From contig NZ_PKRQ01000001.1 of assembly GCF_002855575.1 (NCBI RefSeq), positions 806,001-870,000 of the forward strand: DNA of 64,000 nt. The letters run 5' to 3'. Source of the stretch: Tabrizicola sp. TH137. Lineage in GTDB: Bacteria > Pseudomonadota > Alphaproteobacteria > Rhodobacterales > Rhodobacteraceae. Under the pieces are notes generated by a model. It was given only the letters and a program-made list of their open reading frames with translations, was not told where the DNA came from and did not search any database. The first letter of the stretch is position 1. Each line of letters starts with the position of its first letter. Made by a program: the position numbers and the translations under genes. This document shows, one piece after another, positions 43,736 to 55,139 of this stretch.

Positions 43736-44488
43736 CTAGATCTTCCAGCCCGAATGCAGCGCCGCGATGCCAAGGCTCAGGTTACGATATTTCACCTGCC
43801 CGAACCCCGCCTTGCGGATCATGCCGGCAAAGCTCTCCTGATCAGGGAACTTGCGGATGGACTCGACCAGATACTGATAGCTGTCCCGATCCTTCGCCAC
43901 GATCTGCCCCATCACCGGGATCACGTTGAAGGAATAGGCATCATAGACCTTCTGCATCAGGTCATTCGGAATCTGGCTGAACTCCAGCACCATCAGCCGC
44001 CCGCCGGGCTTCAGCACGCGATAGGCCTCGTTCAGCGCATCCTGCACCCGCGTCACGTTCCGGATGCCGAAACTGATCGTGTAAACGTCGAAACTCCGGT
44101 CCGGAAAGGGCAGCGCCATCGCATCGCCCACCACCCAGTCCAGCCGCTCCGCCTGCCGTTCCGCCTCGGCGCGCTGCCGTCCGGCCACCAGCATGGACTC
44201 CGTCATGTCCAGCACCACCGCCGAAGCGCCCGGCGCCCGCTTCAGGAACCGAAAGGCAATGTCGCCCGTCCCCCCCGCCACATCCAGCAGCCGCTGGCCG
44301 GGCCGGGGCGCCAGCCAGTCCATCATCGCGTCCTTCCACAGCCGGTGCACACCGCCCGACATCAGGTCGTTCATGATGTCATACCGGCTGGCCACGCGGG
44401 TAAAGACGCCATGCACCATCCCGGCCTTCTCGGCCTCCGGCACGGTCTGAAAGCCGAAATGGGTGGTGCCGTCGCGTTCTTCGCTCAT
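43736..44488 (-). CDS. ubiE: Ubiquinone/menaquinone methyltransferase UbiE
   Basis: 250 residues from ATG 44488 ([25 protein letters not shown]); longer upstream frames run into the divergent mutM region. [23 protein letters not shown] and the SAM-binding [15 protein letters not shown] are UbiE signatures, with [25 protein letters not shown] later. It does the C-methylation step of coenzyme Q synthesis. Operon with ubiB. Confidence 0.96.
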   Translation of the reverse strand: MSEERDGTTHFGFQTVPEAEKAGMVHGVFTRVASRYDIMNDLMSGGVHRLWKDAMMDWLAPRPGQRLLDVAGGTGDIAFRFLKRAPGASAVVLDMTESMLVAGRQRAEAERQAERLDWVVGDAMALPFPDRSFDVYTISFGIRNVTRVQDALNEAYRVLKPGGRLMVLEFSQIPNDLMQKVYDAYSFNVIPVMGQIVAKDRDSYQYLVESIRKFPDQESFAGMIRKAGFGQVKYRNLSLGIAALHSGWKI

Positions 44489-44579
44489 CTGGTCTTGCCG
44501 TTCCTCTGCCTGCCCCTCCTTATAGGGCCGATCCTTGGCGCTGCAATGCGCCCACATGTCCACCTGCGCCGAGTGTCCG

Positions 44580-45443
44580 ATGCCCGAACTGCCCGAGGTT
44601 GAAACCGTCCGCCGTGGCCTCCTGCCCGCGATGGAGGGGCGCATCATCACCCGCGCGCAGGTCAACCGCCCCGATCTGCGCTGGCCCTTCCCGCCCCGCA
44701 TGGCCGAACGCCTCACCGGCGCACGGGTGATCTCCCTGCGCCGCCGGTCGAAATACATCCTCGCCGACCTCTCCACCGACGAAACGCTGCTCATCCATCT
44801 GGGTATGTCGGGGCGGATGCTGATCTCCTCGCCCACCAGCCGCGAAACCCTGGGCGAATGGCACCACCACCACCCAGCGCCGGAAAAACACGATCACGTC
44901 ATCCTCGACATGGAAGACGGCACCCGCATCACCTTCAACGATGCCCGCCGCTTCGGCGCGATGGACCTGATGCCCACCGCCACCGCCGAAACCCACCCGC
45001 TGCTCGCCGCACTCGGCCCCGAACCGCTGGGCAACAGCTTCGACGAGGCCTATCTCACCGCCCGCCTCAAGACCCGCAACACCCCCATCAAATCCGCCCT
45101 CCTCGACCAGCACCTCGTCGCGGGCCTCGGCAACATCTATGTCTGCGAAACCCTGTACCGCGCCGGCATCCACCCCGCCCGCAAGGCTGGCCGCATCAGC
45201 GAGGCCCGCACCGCCGCCCTCGTCACCCTGATCCGCGACGTCCTCTCCGAAGCCATCACCGCCGGCGGCTCCTCCCTGCGCGATTACCGCCAGGCCGATG
45301 GCGAACTCGGCTATTTCCAGCACAGCTTTCAGGTCTATGGCCGCGAAGGCGAACCCTGCCTCACCCCCGGCTGCACCGCCACCATCCGCCGCATCGTCCA
45401 ATCCGGCCGCTCCTCCTTCTACTGCCCCACCTGCCAGCGGTGA
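44580..45443 (+). CDS. mutM: Formamidopyrimidine-DNA glycosylase
   Basis: 287 residues. [14 protein letters not shown] sets the start at 44580, since Pro2 is the catalytic nucleophile after Met removal and Glu3 follows. [32 protein letters not shown] and the C-terminal zinc finger ([28 protein letters not shown]) are all present. It removes 8-oxoguanine from DNA. Divergent from ubiE over 91 bp. Confidence 0.97.
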   Translation: MPELPEVETVRRGLLPAMEGRIITRAQVNRPDLRWPFPPRMAERLTGARVISLRRRSKYILADLSTDETLLIHLGMSGRMLISSPTSRETLGEWHHHHPAPEKHDHVILDMEDGTRITFNDARRFGAMDLMPTATAETHPLLAALGPEPLGNSFDEAYLTARLKTRNTPIKSALLDQHLVAGLGNIYVCETLYRAGIHPARKAGRISEARTAALVTLIRDVLSEAITAGGSSLRDYRQADGELGYFQHSFQVYGREGEPCLTPGCTATIRRIVQSGRSSFYCPTCQR

Positions 45444-45518
45444 CGTTCCGTAACCGCCCTTGATAACCGCCCCGTTGCTGCTAGGAGTCCTCCCAGCCAA
45501 AAGAAGCGGGAGCCACCG

Positions 45519-46295
45519 ATGGCCTATGACACCCTGATCGTCGAGATCGAGGATTACACCGCCCTCATCCGCCTCAACCGGCCCGAGGCGCTCAACGCCC
45601 TCAACGCCCGGCTGATGCAGGAACTGGCCCAGGCCATCACCGCCGCCGACCGCAATGACAAGGTCCGCTGCATCCTCCTTACCGGCTCGGAAAAGGCCTT
45701 CGCCGCCGGGGCCGACGTCAAGGAGATGGCGGAAAAGACCTTCACCGACGTCTATTTCGACGACCTCTTCGCCGCCGATGCCGATGCCATCGCCCGCACC
45801 CGCAAACCGCTCATCGCCGCCGTCTCGGGCTATTGCCTGGGCGGGGGCTGCGAACTGGCCATGATGTGCGACTTCATCATCGCCTCCGACACCGCCAAAT
45901 TCGGCCAGCCCGAAATCAACCTCGGCATCGTCGCCGGCATGGGCGGCACCCAGCGCCTCACCCGCGCCATCGGCAAGGCCAAGGCAATGGACATGAACCT
46001 GACCGGCCGCTTCATGGACGCCGCCGAGGCAGAACGCGCCGGCCTCGTCAGCCGCGTCGTCCCCGCCAAGGATCTGATGGCCGAGGCGATGAAGGCCGCA
46101 GGCAAGATCGCCGAGAAATCCGCCCTCACCGCGATGATGGTCAAGGAATCGGTCAACCGCGCGCTGGAAACCACCCTCGCCGAAGGCATCCGCTTCGAAC
46201 GCCGCATGTTCAACGCCGTCTTCGCCTCCGAAGATCAGAAGGAAGGCATGGCCGCCTTCCTGGAAAAGCGCCAGCCGCAATTCCGCGACCGCTGA
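45519..46295 (+). CDS. Enoyl-CoA hydratase
   Basis: 258 residues, crotonase fold. The two catalytic glutamates are in [15 protein letters not shown] and [20 protein letters not shown]; the oxyanion-hole region is [16 protein letters not shown]. It hydrates trans-2-enoyl-CoA in fatty-acid oxidation. Lone gene between mutM and rpsT. An AGCGGGAG-type ribosome-binding site precedes the ATG. Confidence 0.92.
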   Translation: MAYDTLIVEIEDYTALIRLNRPEALNALNARLMQELAQAITAADRNDKVRCILLTGSEKAFAAGADVKEMAEKTFTDVYFDDLFAADADAIARTRKPLIAAVSGYCLGGGCELAMMCDFIIASDTAKFGQPEINLGIVAGMGGTQRLTRAIGKAKAMDMNLTGRFMDAAEAERAGLVSRVVPAKDLMAEAMKAAGKIAEKSALTAMMVKESVNRALETTLAEGIRFERRMFNAVFASEDQKEGMAAFLEKRQPQFRDR

Positions 46296-46376
46296 TCTTC
46301 GGGCTTTCCTTTCGCCGCCACTTGCCCTATAGCCCCGCCCCACATGCGCGTGGGCCCGCTTAGGCAAGAATCGATT

Positions 46377-46436
46377 CCGTCCCGTGGGACGGGCCTCGGG
46401 TCTTTTGCGCAACCGATCTGAAACGCAAGACCCACA
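46377..46436 (+). promoter_or_regulatory. Structured leader of rpsT
   Basis: Two stems lie between 46377 and 46433: CCGTCCC-GT-GGGACGG (46377-46392) and GGGTCT/AGACCC (46398-46403 with 46428-46433), the latter extended by TGCG/CGCA with a two-base bulge. They end just before the ribosome-binding site AGGAA. S20 controls its own synthesis in enterobacteria; a similar role here is only a suggestion. Confidence 0.4.
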
Positions 46437-46450
46437 GGAACCGAAAGCCC

Positions 46451-46726
46451 ATGGCAAATACCGCCCAGTCCAAAAAGCGCGCGCGCCAGTCCGAAGCCCG
46501 CCAAGACATCAACAAGGCCCGCCGCTCGCGCATCCGCACCTTCGTCCGCAAGGTCGAAGAGGCGATCGCCTCGGGCAATGCCGAAGCCGCCCTCGCCGCC
46601 CTGCGCGCCGCCCAGCCGGAGCTGGATCGTGGCGTCACCAAGGGCGTGCTGCACGCCAACACCGTGTCGCGCAAACTGTCGCGCCTCGCCGCCCGCGTGA
46701 AGGCCCTGGCCACCCCGGCCGCCTGA
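46451..46726 (+). CDS. rpsT: Ribosomal protein S20
   Basis: 91 residues. [39 protein letters not shown] and the C-terminal [22 protein letters not shown] are the S20 signature. It binds 16S rRNA in the small subunit. AGGAACC precedes the ATG. Own transcription unit with structured leader and terminator. dnaA follows, an order found in many alphaproteobacteria. Confidence 0.97.
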   Translation: MANTAQSKKRARQSEARQDINKARRSRIRTFVRKVEEAIASGNAEAALAALRAAQPELDRGVTKGVLHANTVSRKLSRLAARVKALATPAA

Positions 46727-46752
46727 TCCGCAGACCACCGAACCAAGGCCGC

Positions 46753-46789
46753 AGGGGCGTATCCGCAGGGATGCGCCCCTTCCGCTTTT
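46753..46789 (+). terminator. Terminator of rpsT
   Basis: A 12-bp stem with one wobble or mismatch (46753-46764 with 46769-46780, loop GCAG) is followed by TCCGCTTTTG. It stands 26 bp after the rpsT stop. Confidence 0.7.
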
Positions 46790-47348
46790 GCTGGACCCGC
46801 CGCCCCACCTGAACGTCCGGGTTCTGCGTTTTCGCAACCCTCCGTTGCCGATTTGCACTGCCCGCCGGATTCGATTTTGTCATCATCGTGTCAAGCTTGA
46901 AGTTCGGTTGCACCCCCGCGCGGCGGCACGCTAGCGTCACCTTGCGATTCACTCTCGTCTTGGGGGACATGACGGGTTCGCAAACGGAAATCGGATGGTT
47001 CGCAAGGCTGCCAAGCGTGTGGAACGCCTCCGAAATATGTTTGTGAATCAAATGGTTGTGGTGTCTGCACATGTTGTGCGGCAATCAGATCCGGCAGGGT
47101 GGCCAAGGATGCGAATCCTTGGTCGGCCTGCTGTGATACGTCGGCCGTGATGGTCGGAAACAGGCCTGTAAGTGCCCCGGCGAAGGGGTTTTGTAACGCC
47201 TGTTCCTGAACCGCTCGGACTGACGCAGCCATGTCCTGCGACCCGAAACTCTGAGGCGTCGCCCCGGCAGGTTGCCGGTGCAACAACAACAGGCGTGCCG
47301 GATCTGTCACAGGTTCAGAAGCATGTCGCCGCGTACGGGTCAGGAAGA
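46790..47348 (+). other. dnaA upstream region
   Basis: 559 bp without a convincing gene and less GC-rich than the flanks. It holds four GANTC sites (46868, 46946, 47045, 47113), the target of the CcrM methylase in alphaproteobacteria, and a possible promoter at 46908-46936. No good match to the DnaA box TTATCCACA was found; the nearest is TGTGAATCA at 47043. The dnaA frame is open from 47172, but that extension lacks conserved sequence. Confidence 0.5.
46908..46936 (+). promoter_or_regulatory. Possible dnaA promoter
   Basis: TTGCAC (46908-46913) and CTAGCG (46931-46936) are 17 bp apart. If used, the dnaA leader would be about 405 nt. The -10 match is weak. Confidence 0.25.
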
Positions 47349-48728
47349 ATGACGAACGAGACTTGGGGTTTGGTCCGCGAGGAATTGGTAAAGCGGGTAG
47401 GCCGCACCAACTACACAACCTGGATTGAACCGCTGAAACTCTCCCACCTCCGCAACGGGGTGGCCCGGTTCGAGGTTCCCACCTCCTTCTTCGGTGACTG
47501 GGTCAACCGCAACTTCGCCGACCATATCCGCGCCCAGCTCAACACGGCGGGCGCGCAGGTTGACCGTGTCGAATTCACCGTCTCCAACCGCCCCGCGGCA
47601 CCCGCCGCCGCCGCACCCGCACCGGTCGCCGCCGCCATTCCCGCCGCAACCCGCAGCAAGGCCGCCCGCAGCGCCGAACCCGAAGACATGCCGGGCGCCC
47701 CGCTCGATGCCCGCTTCACCTTTGACAGTTTCGTCGTCGGCAAACCCAACGAACTCGCCCATGCCGCCGCCCGCCGCGTCGCCGAAGGCGGCCCCGTCAC
47801 CTTCAACCCGCTCTTCCTCTATGGCGGCGTCGGCCTTGGTAAGACGCATCTGATGCATGCCATCGCGCATGAACTTCAGGCCCGCCAGCCGCATCTGCGC
47901 GTCCTCTACCTCTCCGCCGAACAGTTCATGTATCGCTTCGTGCAGGCGCTGCGCGAACGCCAGATCATGGATTTCAAGGAACTTTTCCGTTCCGTCGATG
48001 TGCTCATGGTCGATGACGTGCAATTCATCGCCGGCAAGGACAGCACGCAGGAAGAATTCTTCCACACCTTCAACGCCCTGGTCGATCAGAACAAGCAGAT
48101 CGTCATTTCCGCCGACCGCGCGCCGGGCGAAATCAAGGATCTCGAAGACCGCATCAAGTCGCGCCTGCAATGCGGGCTGGTGGTCGATCTGCATCCCACC
48201 GATTACGAACTGCGCCTCGGCATCCTGCAACAGAAGGTCGAGCTTTACCGCAGCCAGTACAAGGGCCTCGCCATCTCCGATGGCGTGCTGGAATTCCTGG
48301 CCCATCGCATCACCACGAATGTCCGCGTGCTGGAAGGCGCGCTGACCCGCCTCTTCGCCTTCGCCTCCCTCGTCGGGCGCGAAATCACGCTGGAACTGGC
48401 CCAGGACTGTCTGGCCGACATCCTCCGCGCCTCCGACCGCAAGCTCACGATCGAGGAAATCCAGCGCAAGGTCGCCGAACATTACAACATCCGCCTGTCC
48501 GACATGATCGGCCCGAAGCGGGTGCGCACCATCGCCCGCCCCCGCCAGATCGCCATGTATCTGGCCAAGCAGTTGACGCCGCGCAGCCTGCCGGAAATCG
48601 GCCGCCGCTTCGGCGGGCGCGACCACACCACCATCATGCATGGCGTCCGCAAGATCGAAGAGCTGATGGCCACCGACAGCCAGCTCAACGACGATCTCCA
48701 GATGCTCCGCCGCCTGCTGCAAGGCTGA
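47349..48728 (+). CDS. dnaA: Chromosomal replication initiator DnaA
   Basis: 459 residues from MTNETWGLVREELVKRVGRTNYTTWIEPL at 47349 (AGGAAG upstream); this is the conserved alphaproteobacterial N-terminus. The AAA+ domain has Walker A YGGVGLGKTHLMHA, Walker B VLMVDDVQFIAGKD and the sensor region. The C-terminal DNA-binding domain ends with RFGGRDHTTIMHGVRKIEEL, the DnaA signature. It opens the origin and regulates replication. Ala/Pro-rich linker at about residues 75-115. Confidence 0.98.
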   Translation: MTNETWGLVREELVKRVGRTNYTTWIEPLKLSHLRNGVARFEVPTSFFGDWVNRNFADHIRAQLNTAGAQVDRVEFTVSNRPAAPAAAAPAPVAAAIPAATRSKAARSAEPEDMPGAPLDARFTFDSFVVGKPNELAHAAARRVAEGGPVTFNPLFLYGGVGLGKTHLMHAIAHELQARQPHLRVLYLSAEQFMYRFVQALRERQIMDFKELFRSVDVLMVDDVQFIAGKDSTQEEFFHTFNALVDQNKQIVISADRAPGEIKDLEDRIKSRLQCGLVVDLHPTDYELRLGILQQKVELYRSQYKGLAISDGVLEFLAHRITTNVRVLEGALTRLFAFASLVGREITLELAQDCLADILRASDRKLTIEEIQRKVAEHYNIRLSDMIGPKRVRTIARPRQIAMYLAKQLTPRSLPEIGRRFGGRDHTTIMHGVRKIEELMATDSQLNDDLQMLRRLLQG

Positions 48729-48749
48729 CCATCCGGAACCCCCGCCCCC

Positions 48750-48781
48750 GGCCCCGCGCCGGGGCCTCCCGACTTTCGGGA
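48750..48781 (+). terminator. Tandem hairpins after dnaA
   Basis: GGCCCCG/CGGGGCC (48750-48766, loop CGC) is followed at once by TCCCGA-CTT-TCGGGA (48767-48781). There is no T-run, so this is likely an mRNA 3'-end structure or an inefficient terminator. Confidence 0.55.
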
Positions 48782-48830
48782 CGCGCCGTCGATTCGTCAT
48801 CTCATGGTTAACAGATCGCGCCCAAACCGC

Positions 48831-48883
48831 GCGTGGCCACAGTCTGCTGCACAGTTTGCGGCACAACATCCGGCACAGCCGAT
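48831..48883. repeat. 12-bp-period repeat element, copy 2
   Basis: After GCGTGGC come CACAGTCTGCTG (48838-48849), CACAGTTTGCGG (48850-48861), CACAACATCCGG (48862-48873) and CACAGCCGAT. The flanks and phasing equal those of the copy at 876-930. It lies 154 bp before the dnaN start. Confidence 0.7.
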
Positions 48884-49036
48884 TTGCGCCGGATCGCCGG
48901 GTAAAGCCAACGCCCGCAGCAGGTTGCGACAATTGCGCCGCGCCCCACGGCGCAGACGCGCCAAACCGCTTGTGAACCGCCTGAAAACGGCTACTTTCTG
49001 CTTCCCCGTGGGGGGCAAGAGCAAGGGATGGTCACC

Positions 49037-50155
49037 ATGAAACTCTCGATCGAACGCGGCACGCTGCTCAAGGCCTTGGCGCAGGCGCAATCCGTCGTGG
49101 AACGCCGCAACACCATCCCGATCCTCGCCAATGTGCTGATCGAGGCGGACGGCGCGCAAGTCAGCCTCCGCGCCACCGATCTCGATATCGAAGTGGTTGA
49201 TCGCGCCCCAGCCATGGTGGAACGCGCCGGCGCCACCACCGTATCTGCCGTGATGCTGCATGAAATCGTGCGCAAACTGCCCGACGGCGCGCTTGTGAAC
49301 CTGACCGAAGACAGCGCCACCGGCCGCCTCACCATCACCGCCGGACGCTCCACCTTCAGCCTCGCCACCCTCCCGAAAGAGGACTTCCCCGTGATGGCCT
49401 CGTCGGAATACACGACGAACTTCTCGGCCAAGGCCGCCGAACTCCGCCGCCTGTTCGACAAGGCGAAATTCGCGATTTCGACCGAGGAAACAAGGTATTA
49501 CCTGAACGGCGTCTATATGCACACCGCCACCGGCGAAAACGGCCCCGTGCTGCGCTGCGTCGCCACCGACGGCCACCGCCTCGCCCGCATCGACGCCCCC
49601 CTTCCGGACGGCGCGCAAGGCATGGCCGGCGTCATCGTCCCGCGCAAGACCGTGGGCGAACTCCGCAAACTGCTGGACGAAGACGATGCCGCCATCGCCG
49701 TCTCGGTCAGCGAAACCAAGGTCCGCTTCGCCACCCCCGCCATCACCCTGACCTCCAAGGTCATCGACGGCACCTTCCCCGATTACACCCGCGTCATCCC
49801 CACCGGCAACACCCGCCGCCTGGAAGTGGACGCCTCCGAATTCGCCAAGGCCGTGGACCGCGTCGCCACCGTCTCTTCCGAACGCTCCCGCGCGGTGAAA
49901 CTCTCCCTCGACGAAGACCGCCTGATCCTCTCTGTCAACGCGCCCGACTCGGGCGCCGCAGAAGAGGAACTCGCCGTCGCCTATGGCGATGAACGGCTGG
50001 AAATCGGCTTCAACGCCAAATACTTGCTGGAAATCGCCAGCCAGGTCGACCGCGAAAATGCCGTCTTCCTCTTCAACTCCTCCGGCGACCCCACGCTCAT
50101 GCGCGAAGGCAATGACACCAGCGCCGTCTATGTCGTGATGCCGATGCGGGTGTGA
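49037..50155 (+). CDS. dnaN: DNA polymerase III sliding clamp (beta)
   Basis: 372 residues from MKLSIERGTLLKALAQAQSVVERRNTIPILANVLIEA at 49037; an ATG 9 bp earlier (MVTMKLS) is in frame but less typical. Three clamp domains with VSLRATDLDIEVVDRA and the C-terminal PTLMREGNDTSAVYVVMPMRV. It tethers the replicative polymerase to DNA. Between dnaA and recF as in most bacteria. Confidence 0.98.
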   Translation: MKLSIERGTLLKALAQAQSVVERRNTIPILANVLIEADGAQVSLRATDLDIEVVDRAPAMVERAGATTVSAVMLHEIVRKLPDGALVNLTEDSATGRLTITAGRSTFSLATLPKEDFPVMASSEYTTNFSAKAAELRRLFDKAKFAISTEETRYYLNGVYMHTATGENGPVLRCVATDGHRLARIDAPLPDGAQGMAGVIVPRKTVGELRKLLDEDDAAIAVSVSETKVRFATPAITLTSKVIDGTFPDYTRVIPTGNTRRLEVDASEFAKAVDRVATVSSERSRAVKLSLDEDRLILSVNAPDSGAAEEELAVAYGDERLEIGFNAKYLLEIASQVDRENAVFLFNSSGDPTLMREGNDTSAVYVVMPMRV

Positions 50156-50181
50156 CGCCCACCCTCTGAACCGAAAGAAGA

Positions 50182-51285
50182 ATGGAGATTGGGGTGGGTG
50201 GCCTGACCCTCTCGACACTCACCCTTTCCCATTTCCGCAGCCACCGCCTGGCGCGGATCGAACTGGACGGCCGCCCCGTGGCCATCTCCGGCCCGAATGG
50301 CGCGGGCAAGACCAACATCCTCGAAGCCGTCTCCCTCCTCTCCCCCGGCCGGGGCCTGCGCCGTGCAGCAACAGACGATCTGGCCCGCAAGCCCGATGCC
50401 ATCGGCTGGAAGATCCGCGCCGAAACCGCCGCCCCCTTCCACGAGATCGAAACCTTCGCCGAAGGCGGCGAGTCGCGTCAGGTCCGCATCGACGGAAAGG
50501 CCGCCCCGCAGGTGGCACTGGCCCGTATCCTGCGCATCCTCTGGCTCGTCCCGGCAATGGACAGGCTCTGGATCGAAGCCGCCGAAGGCCGTCGCCGCTT
50601 CCTCGACCGCATGACCCTCAGCTTTGCCCCCGATCACGCCGAGGCGGTGCTGACCTATGAAAAGGCCATGCGCGACCGCAACCGCCTGCTGAAGGACATG
50701 GTGCAGGACGCGCATTGGTACATCGCACTGGAATCGCAGATGGCCGAGGCCGCGTCGCAGATCACCGCCAACCGCCAGCACGCCCTGGCCCGCATTGCCA
50801 CGGCGCAACAGGGCGCGGAAACCGCCTTTCCCGCCGCCGACCTGTCGCTGATCGGCCCGGAGGGCGAGGATATCCCCGACGATCTCGCCCCCGCGCTGGC
50901 CGCCAACCGCCGCCGCGACATGGCCGCAGGCCGCACCCTCCTTGGCCCCCACCGCGCCGATCTTGCCGCCATCTACAGCGCCAAGGGTGCGCCCGCCGAC
51001 CAATGCTCCACCGGCGAACAGAAGGCGCTTCTCATCTCGCTCATCCTCGCCAATGCCCGCGCCCTTGCCACCGATCTCGGCGCTCCCCCCATCCTGCTGC
51101 TGGACGAGGTCGCCGCCCATCTCGATCAGAACCGCCGCGCCGCCCTTTATGACGAGATTTGCGCCCTTCGCGCACAGGCCTTGATGACCGGCACCGAACC
51201 GGGGCTGTTTGACAGTCTCGGCGACAGGGCGCAAAGCTTCACCGTCGCCGAAGAGGGCGGCATGTCCAAGGTCACGCCGCTATGA
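50182..51285 (+). CDS. recF: DNA repair protein RecF
   Basis: 367 residues, or 363 if the GTG at 50194 (GGAG 6 nt upstream) is the start. LTLSHFRSHRLARIEL and Walker A ISGPNGAGKTNILEAVSLLSPGRGLR are typical. The signature STGEQKALLISLILANAR and Walker B ILLLDEVAAHLD complete the SMC-like ATPase. It loads RecA at gaps with RecO and RecR. Confidence 0.95.
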   Translation: MEIGVGGLTLSTLTLSHFRSHRLARIELDGRPVAISGPNGAGKTNILEAVSLLSPGRGLRRAATDDLARKPDAIGWKIRAETAAPFHEIETFAEGGESRQVRIDGKAAPQVALARILRILWLVPAMDRLWIEAAEGRRRFLDRMTLSFAPDHAEAVLTYEKAMRDRNRLLKDMVQDAHWYIALESQMAEAASQITANRQHALARIATAQQGAETAFPAADLSLIGPEGEDIPDDLAPALAANRRRDMAAGRTLLGPHRADLAAIYSAKGAPADQCSTGEQKALLISLILANARALATDLGAPPILLLDEVAAHLDQNRRAALYDEICALRAQALMTGTEPGLFDSLGDRAQSFTVAEEGGMSKVTPL

Positions 51286-51716
51286 CGCCCCAGCGCATCA
51301 CCCTCATCACGCTCGGCACCCGCGACCTTGCCGCCGCCCGCGCCTTCTACGCCCGTCTCGGCTGGCTCGAACATCCCGAAAGCCAGCCAGGCATCGCCTT
51401 TTTCCAACTGCACGGTCAGGCGCTCGCCCTATTTCCCAGGGCAGACCTCGCCAAGGATCAGGGCCGCCCCGACGCCCCCCTCGGCACCGGGGCCGTGACC
51501 CTCGCCCAGAACTTCGCAACGGAACAAGAGGTTGACGCCGCCTTCGCCGCCGCCCTCGCCGCCGGTGGGACGGCCCTCAAGGCACCGGAAAAGGTCTTCT
51601 GGGGCGGCTATTCCGGCTATTGGGCCGATCCTGACGGCCATGTCTGGGAAGTGGCGATGAATCCCTTCTGGCCGCTTGGCCCCGACGGAACCCTCACCCT
51701 GCCCGATCCGGAATGA
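51282..51716 (+). CDS. VOC-family (glyoxalase-like) protein
   Basis: 144 residues with two beta-alpha-beta units. ITLITLGTRDLAAARAFYARLGWLEHPES and the C-terminal GGYSGYWADPDGHVWEVAMNPFWPL are the VOC pattern, with possible metal ligands Glu and His. The reaction cannot be assigned. It is coupled to recF by an ATGA overlap and to the next gene in the same way. Confidence 0.85.
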   Translation: MTPQRITLITLGTRDLAAARAFYARLGWLEHPESQPGIAFFQLHGQALALFPRADLAKDQGRPDAPLGTGAVTLAQNFATEQEVDAAFAAALAAGGTALKAPEKVFWGGYSGYWADPDGHVWEVAMNPFWPLGPDGTLTLPDPE

Positions 51717-52333
51717 CAGTCACCGCCTATCAACTCCTGCTCTATGCCGGCGGCATGGCCGCACTCTGGGCTGTGCCCGGCCCGGTCTGGGTCGCCCTGA
51801 CGGCCCGCGCCCTTTCGGGCGGCATGGCGGGGGCCTGGCCGCTGGCCGTCGGCGTCGCCCTGGGCGATCTGGTCTGGCCTCTCATGGCGATCCTCGGCCT
51901 GACCTGGATCGAAAGCGTCTATGGCGACTATCTCGCCGCCCTGCGCTGGGTCGCTGCCGCGATCTTCATCGCCATGGGCGTCATGCTGATCCGCAAACCG
52001 ACCGCCACGCTGAACGCCGACAGCCGCCTGACCAAGCCCGGCCTCTGGGCGGGCTTCTCGGTCGGCGTCGCGGCCGTCATTGGCAACCCCAAGGCCATTC
52101 TCTTCTACATGGGGGCCCTGCCGGGGTTCTTCGATCTCGGCACGCTGCAAACCCCCGACATCATCGCCATCATCGCCATTTCCGCCTTCATCCCGATGCT
52201 CGGCAACCTCGGCCTCGCCTGGTTCCTCGACCGCGCGCGCAGGCTCCTCTCCAGCCCCGAAAGCGTCCGCCGCCTGAATGTCGGATCGGGCATCCTCCTC
52301 ATCCTCGTCGGGCTGGTCATCCCCTTCACCTGA
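51713..52333 (+). CDS. LysE-family amino-acid exporter
   Basis: 206 residues with about six membrane segments. WAVPGPVWVALTARALSGGMAGAWPLAVGVALGDLVWPL and VGVAAVIGNPKAILFYMGALPGFFDL are LysE/RhtB signatures. It probably exports an amino acid or related metabolite. Last of the recF-VOC-LysE coupled group, before gyrB. Confidence 0.87.
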   Translation: MTVTAYQLLLYAGGMAALWAVPGPVWVALTARALSGGMAGAWPLAVGVALGDLVWPLMAILGLTWIESVYGDYLAALRWVAAAIFIAMGVMLIRKPTATLNADSRLTKPGLWAGFSVGVAAVIGNPKAILFYMGALPGFFDLGTLQTPDIIAIIAISAFIPMLGNLGLAWFLDRARRLLSSPESVRRLNVGSGILLILVGLVIPFT

Positions 52334-52355
52334 CGCAATATCTTGTGTCCAAGGC

Positions 52356-54864
<2,509 letters not shown>

Positions 54865-54882
54865 TCCCTGTCTGCAAGAAAC

Positions 54883-54958
54883 TGGTGATCCCGGCAGGAC
54901 TTGAACCTGCAACCTTCCCCTTAGGAGGGGGACGCTCTATCCGTTGAGCTACGGGACC
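54883..54958 (-). tRNA. tRNA-Arg (anticodon CCU)
   Basis: Acceptor stem GGTCCCG/CGGGATC, D-arm GCTC...GAGC, anticodon stem TCCCC/GGGGA with loop CTCCTAA (anticodon CCT), and T-arm GCAGG-TTCAAGT-CCTGC. The discriminator A is followed by an encoded CCA at 54885-54883. It reads the rare AGG codon. Convergent with gyrB. Confidence 0.95.
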
Positions 54959-55015
54959 GCACGCCCGCCTTGATGCGCGAAAACGCAAAGGCGTGCAACC
55001 ATGCGCAGGTTCAGG

Positions 55016-55059
55016 AAAAGAAAAAGGGGGAAGTGAATTTTTGGCCCACCACTTCCCCC
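55016..55059 (-). terminator. Intrinsic terminator on the minus strand
   Basis: A perfect 10-bp stem (GGGGGAAGTG 55026-55035 with 55050-55059) is followed in minus-strand reading by TTTTTCTTTT (55025-55016). It is a good Rho-independent terminator for a transcript coming from the LacI-gene side. Confidence 0.75.
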
Positions 55060-55139
55060 CTCGGGTCCGTTGCGTCTGGGTTGAGAGCTTGCAGGACGCG
55101 CAGGATATGTTTCAGCCCCGGGAATTCACCCATGCTGTT
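55016..55139 (-). ncRNA. Candidate small RNA opposite the LacI-type gene leader
   Basis: On the minus strand, TTGTCC (55169-55174) and TATGTT (55146-55151) are 17 bp apart; the predicted start is near 55139. The transcript would be about 120 nt and end in the terminator at 55016-55059. The palindrome TGTTAGCGGTAACA (55136-55149) covers the -10 box and start site. An internal 40-codon frame (from ATG at 55133) exists but shows no ribosome-binding site. The RNA is predicted from sequence only. Confidence 0.42.

Larger units (their letters stand above)
48729..49036 (+). other. dnaA-dnaN intergenic region
   Basis: 308 bp with no gene. It holds two hairpins behind dnaA, one GATTC (48791-48795), GGTTAAC near 48805-48812, and the second copy of the 12-bp-period element. 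The last 60 bp form the dnaN leader. Confidence 0.6.

Noticed and set aside
44520-46457. Minus-strand open frame of 645 codons opposite mutM and the enoyl-CoA hydratase
   Set aside because: Antisense of two well-supported genes; no domain pattern.
47172-47348. N-terminal extension of DnaA by 59 residues
   Set aside because: Conserved DnaA begins MTNETWGLV at 47349 with its own ribosome-binding site; the extension has no conserved sequence.
46790-47348. Replication origin next to dnaA
   Set aside because: No cluster of DnaA boxes and no clear AT-rich unwinding stretch; only GANTC sites are present.
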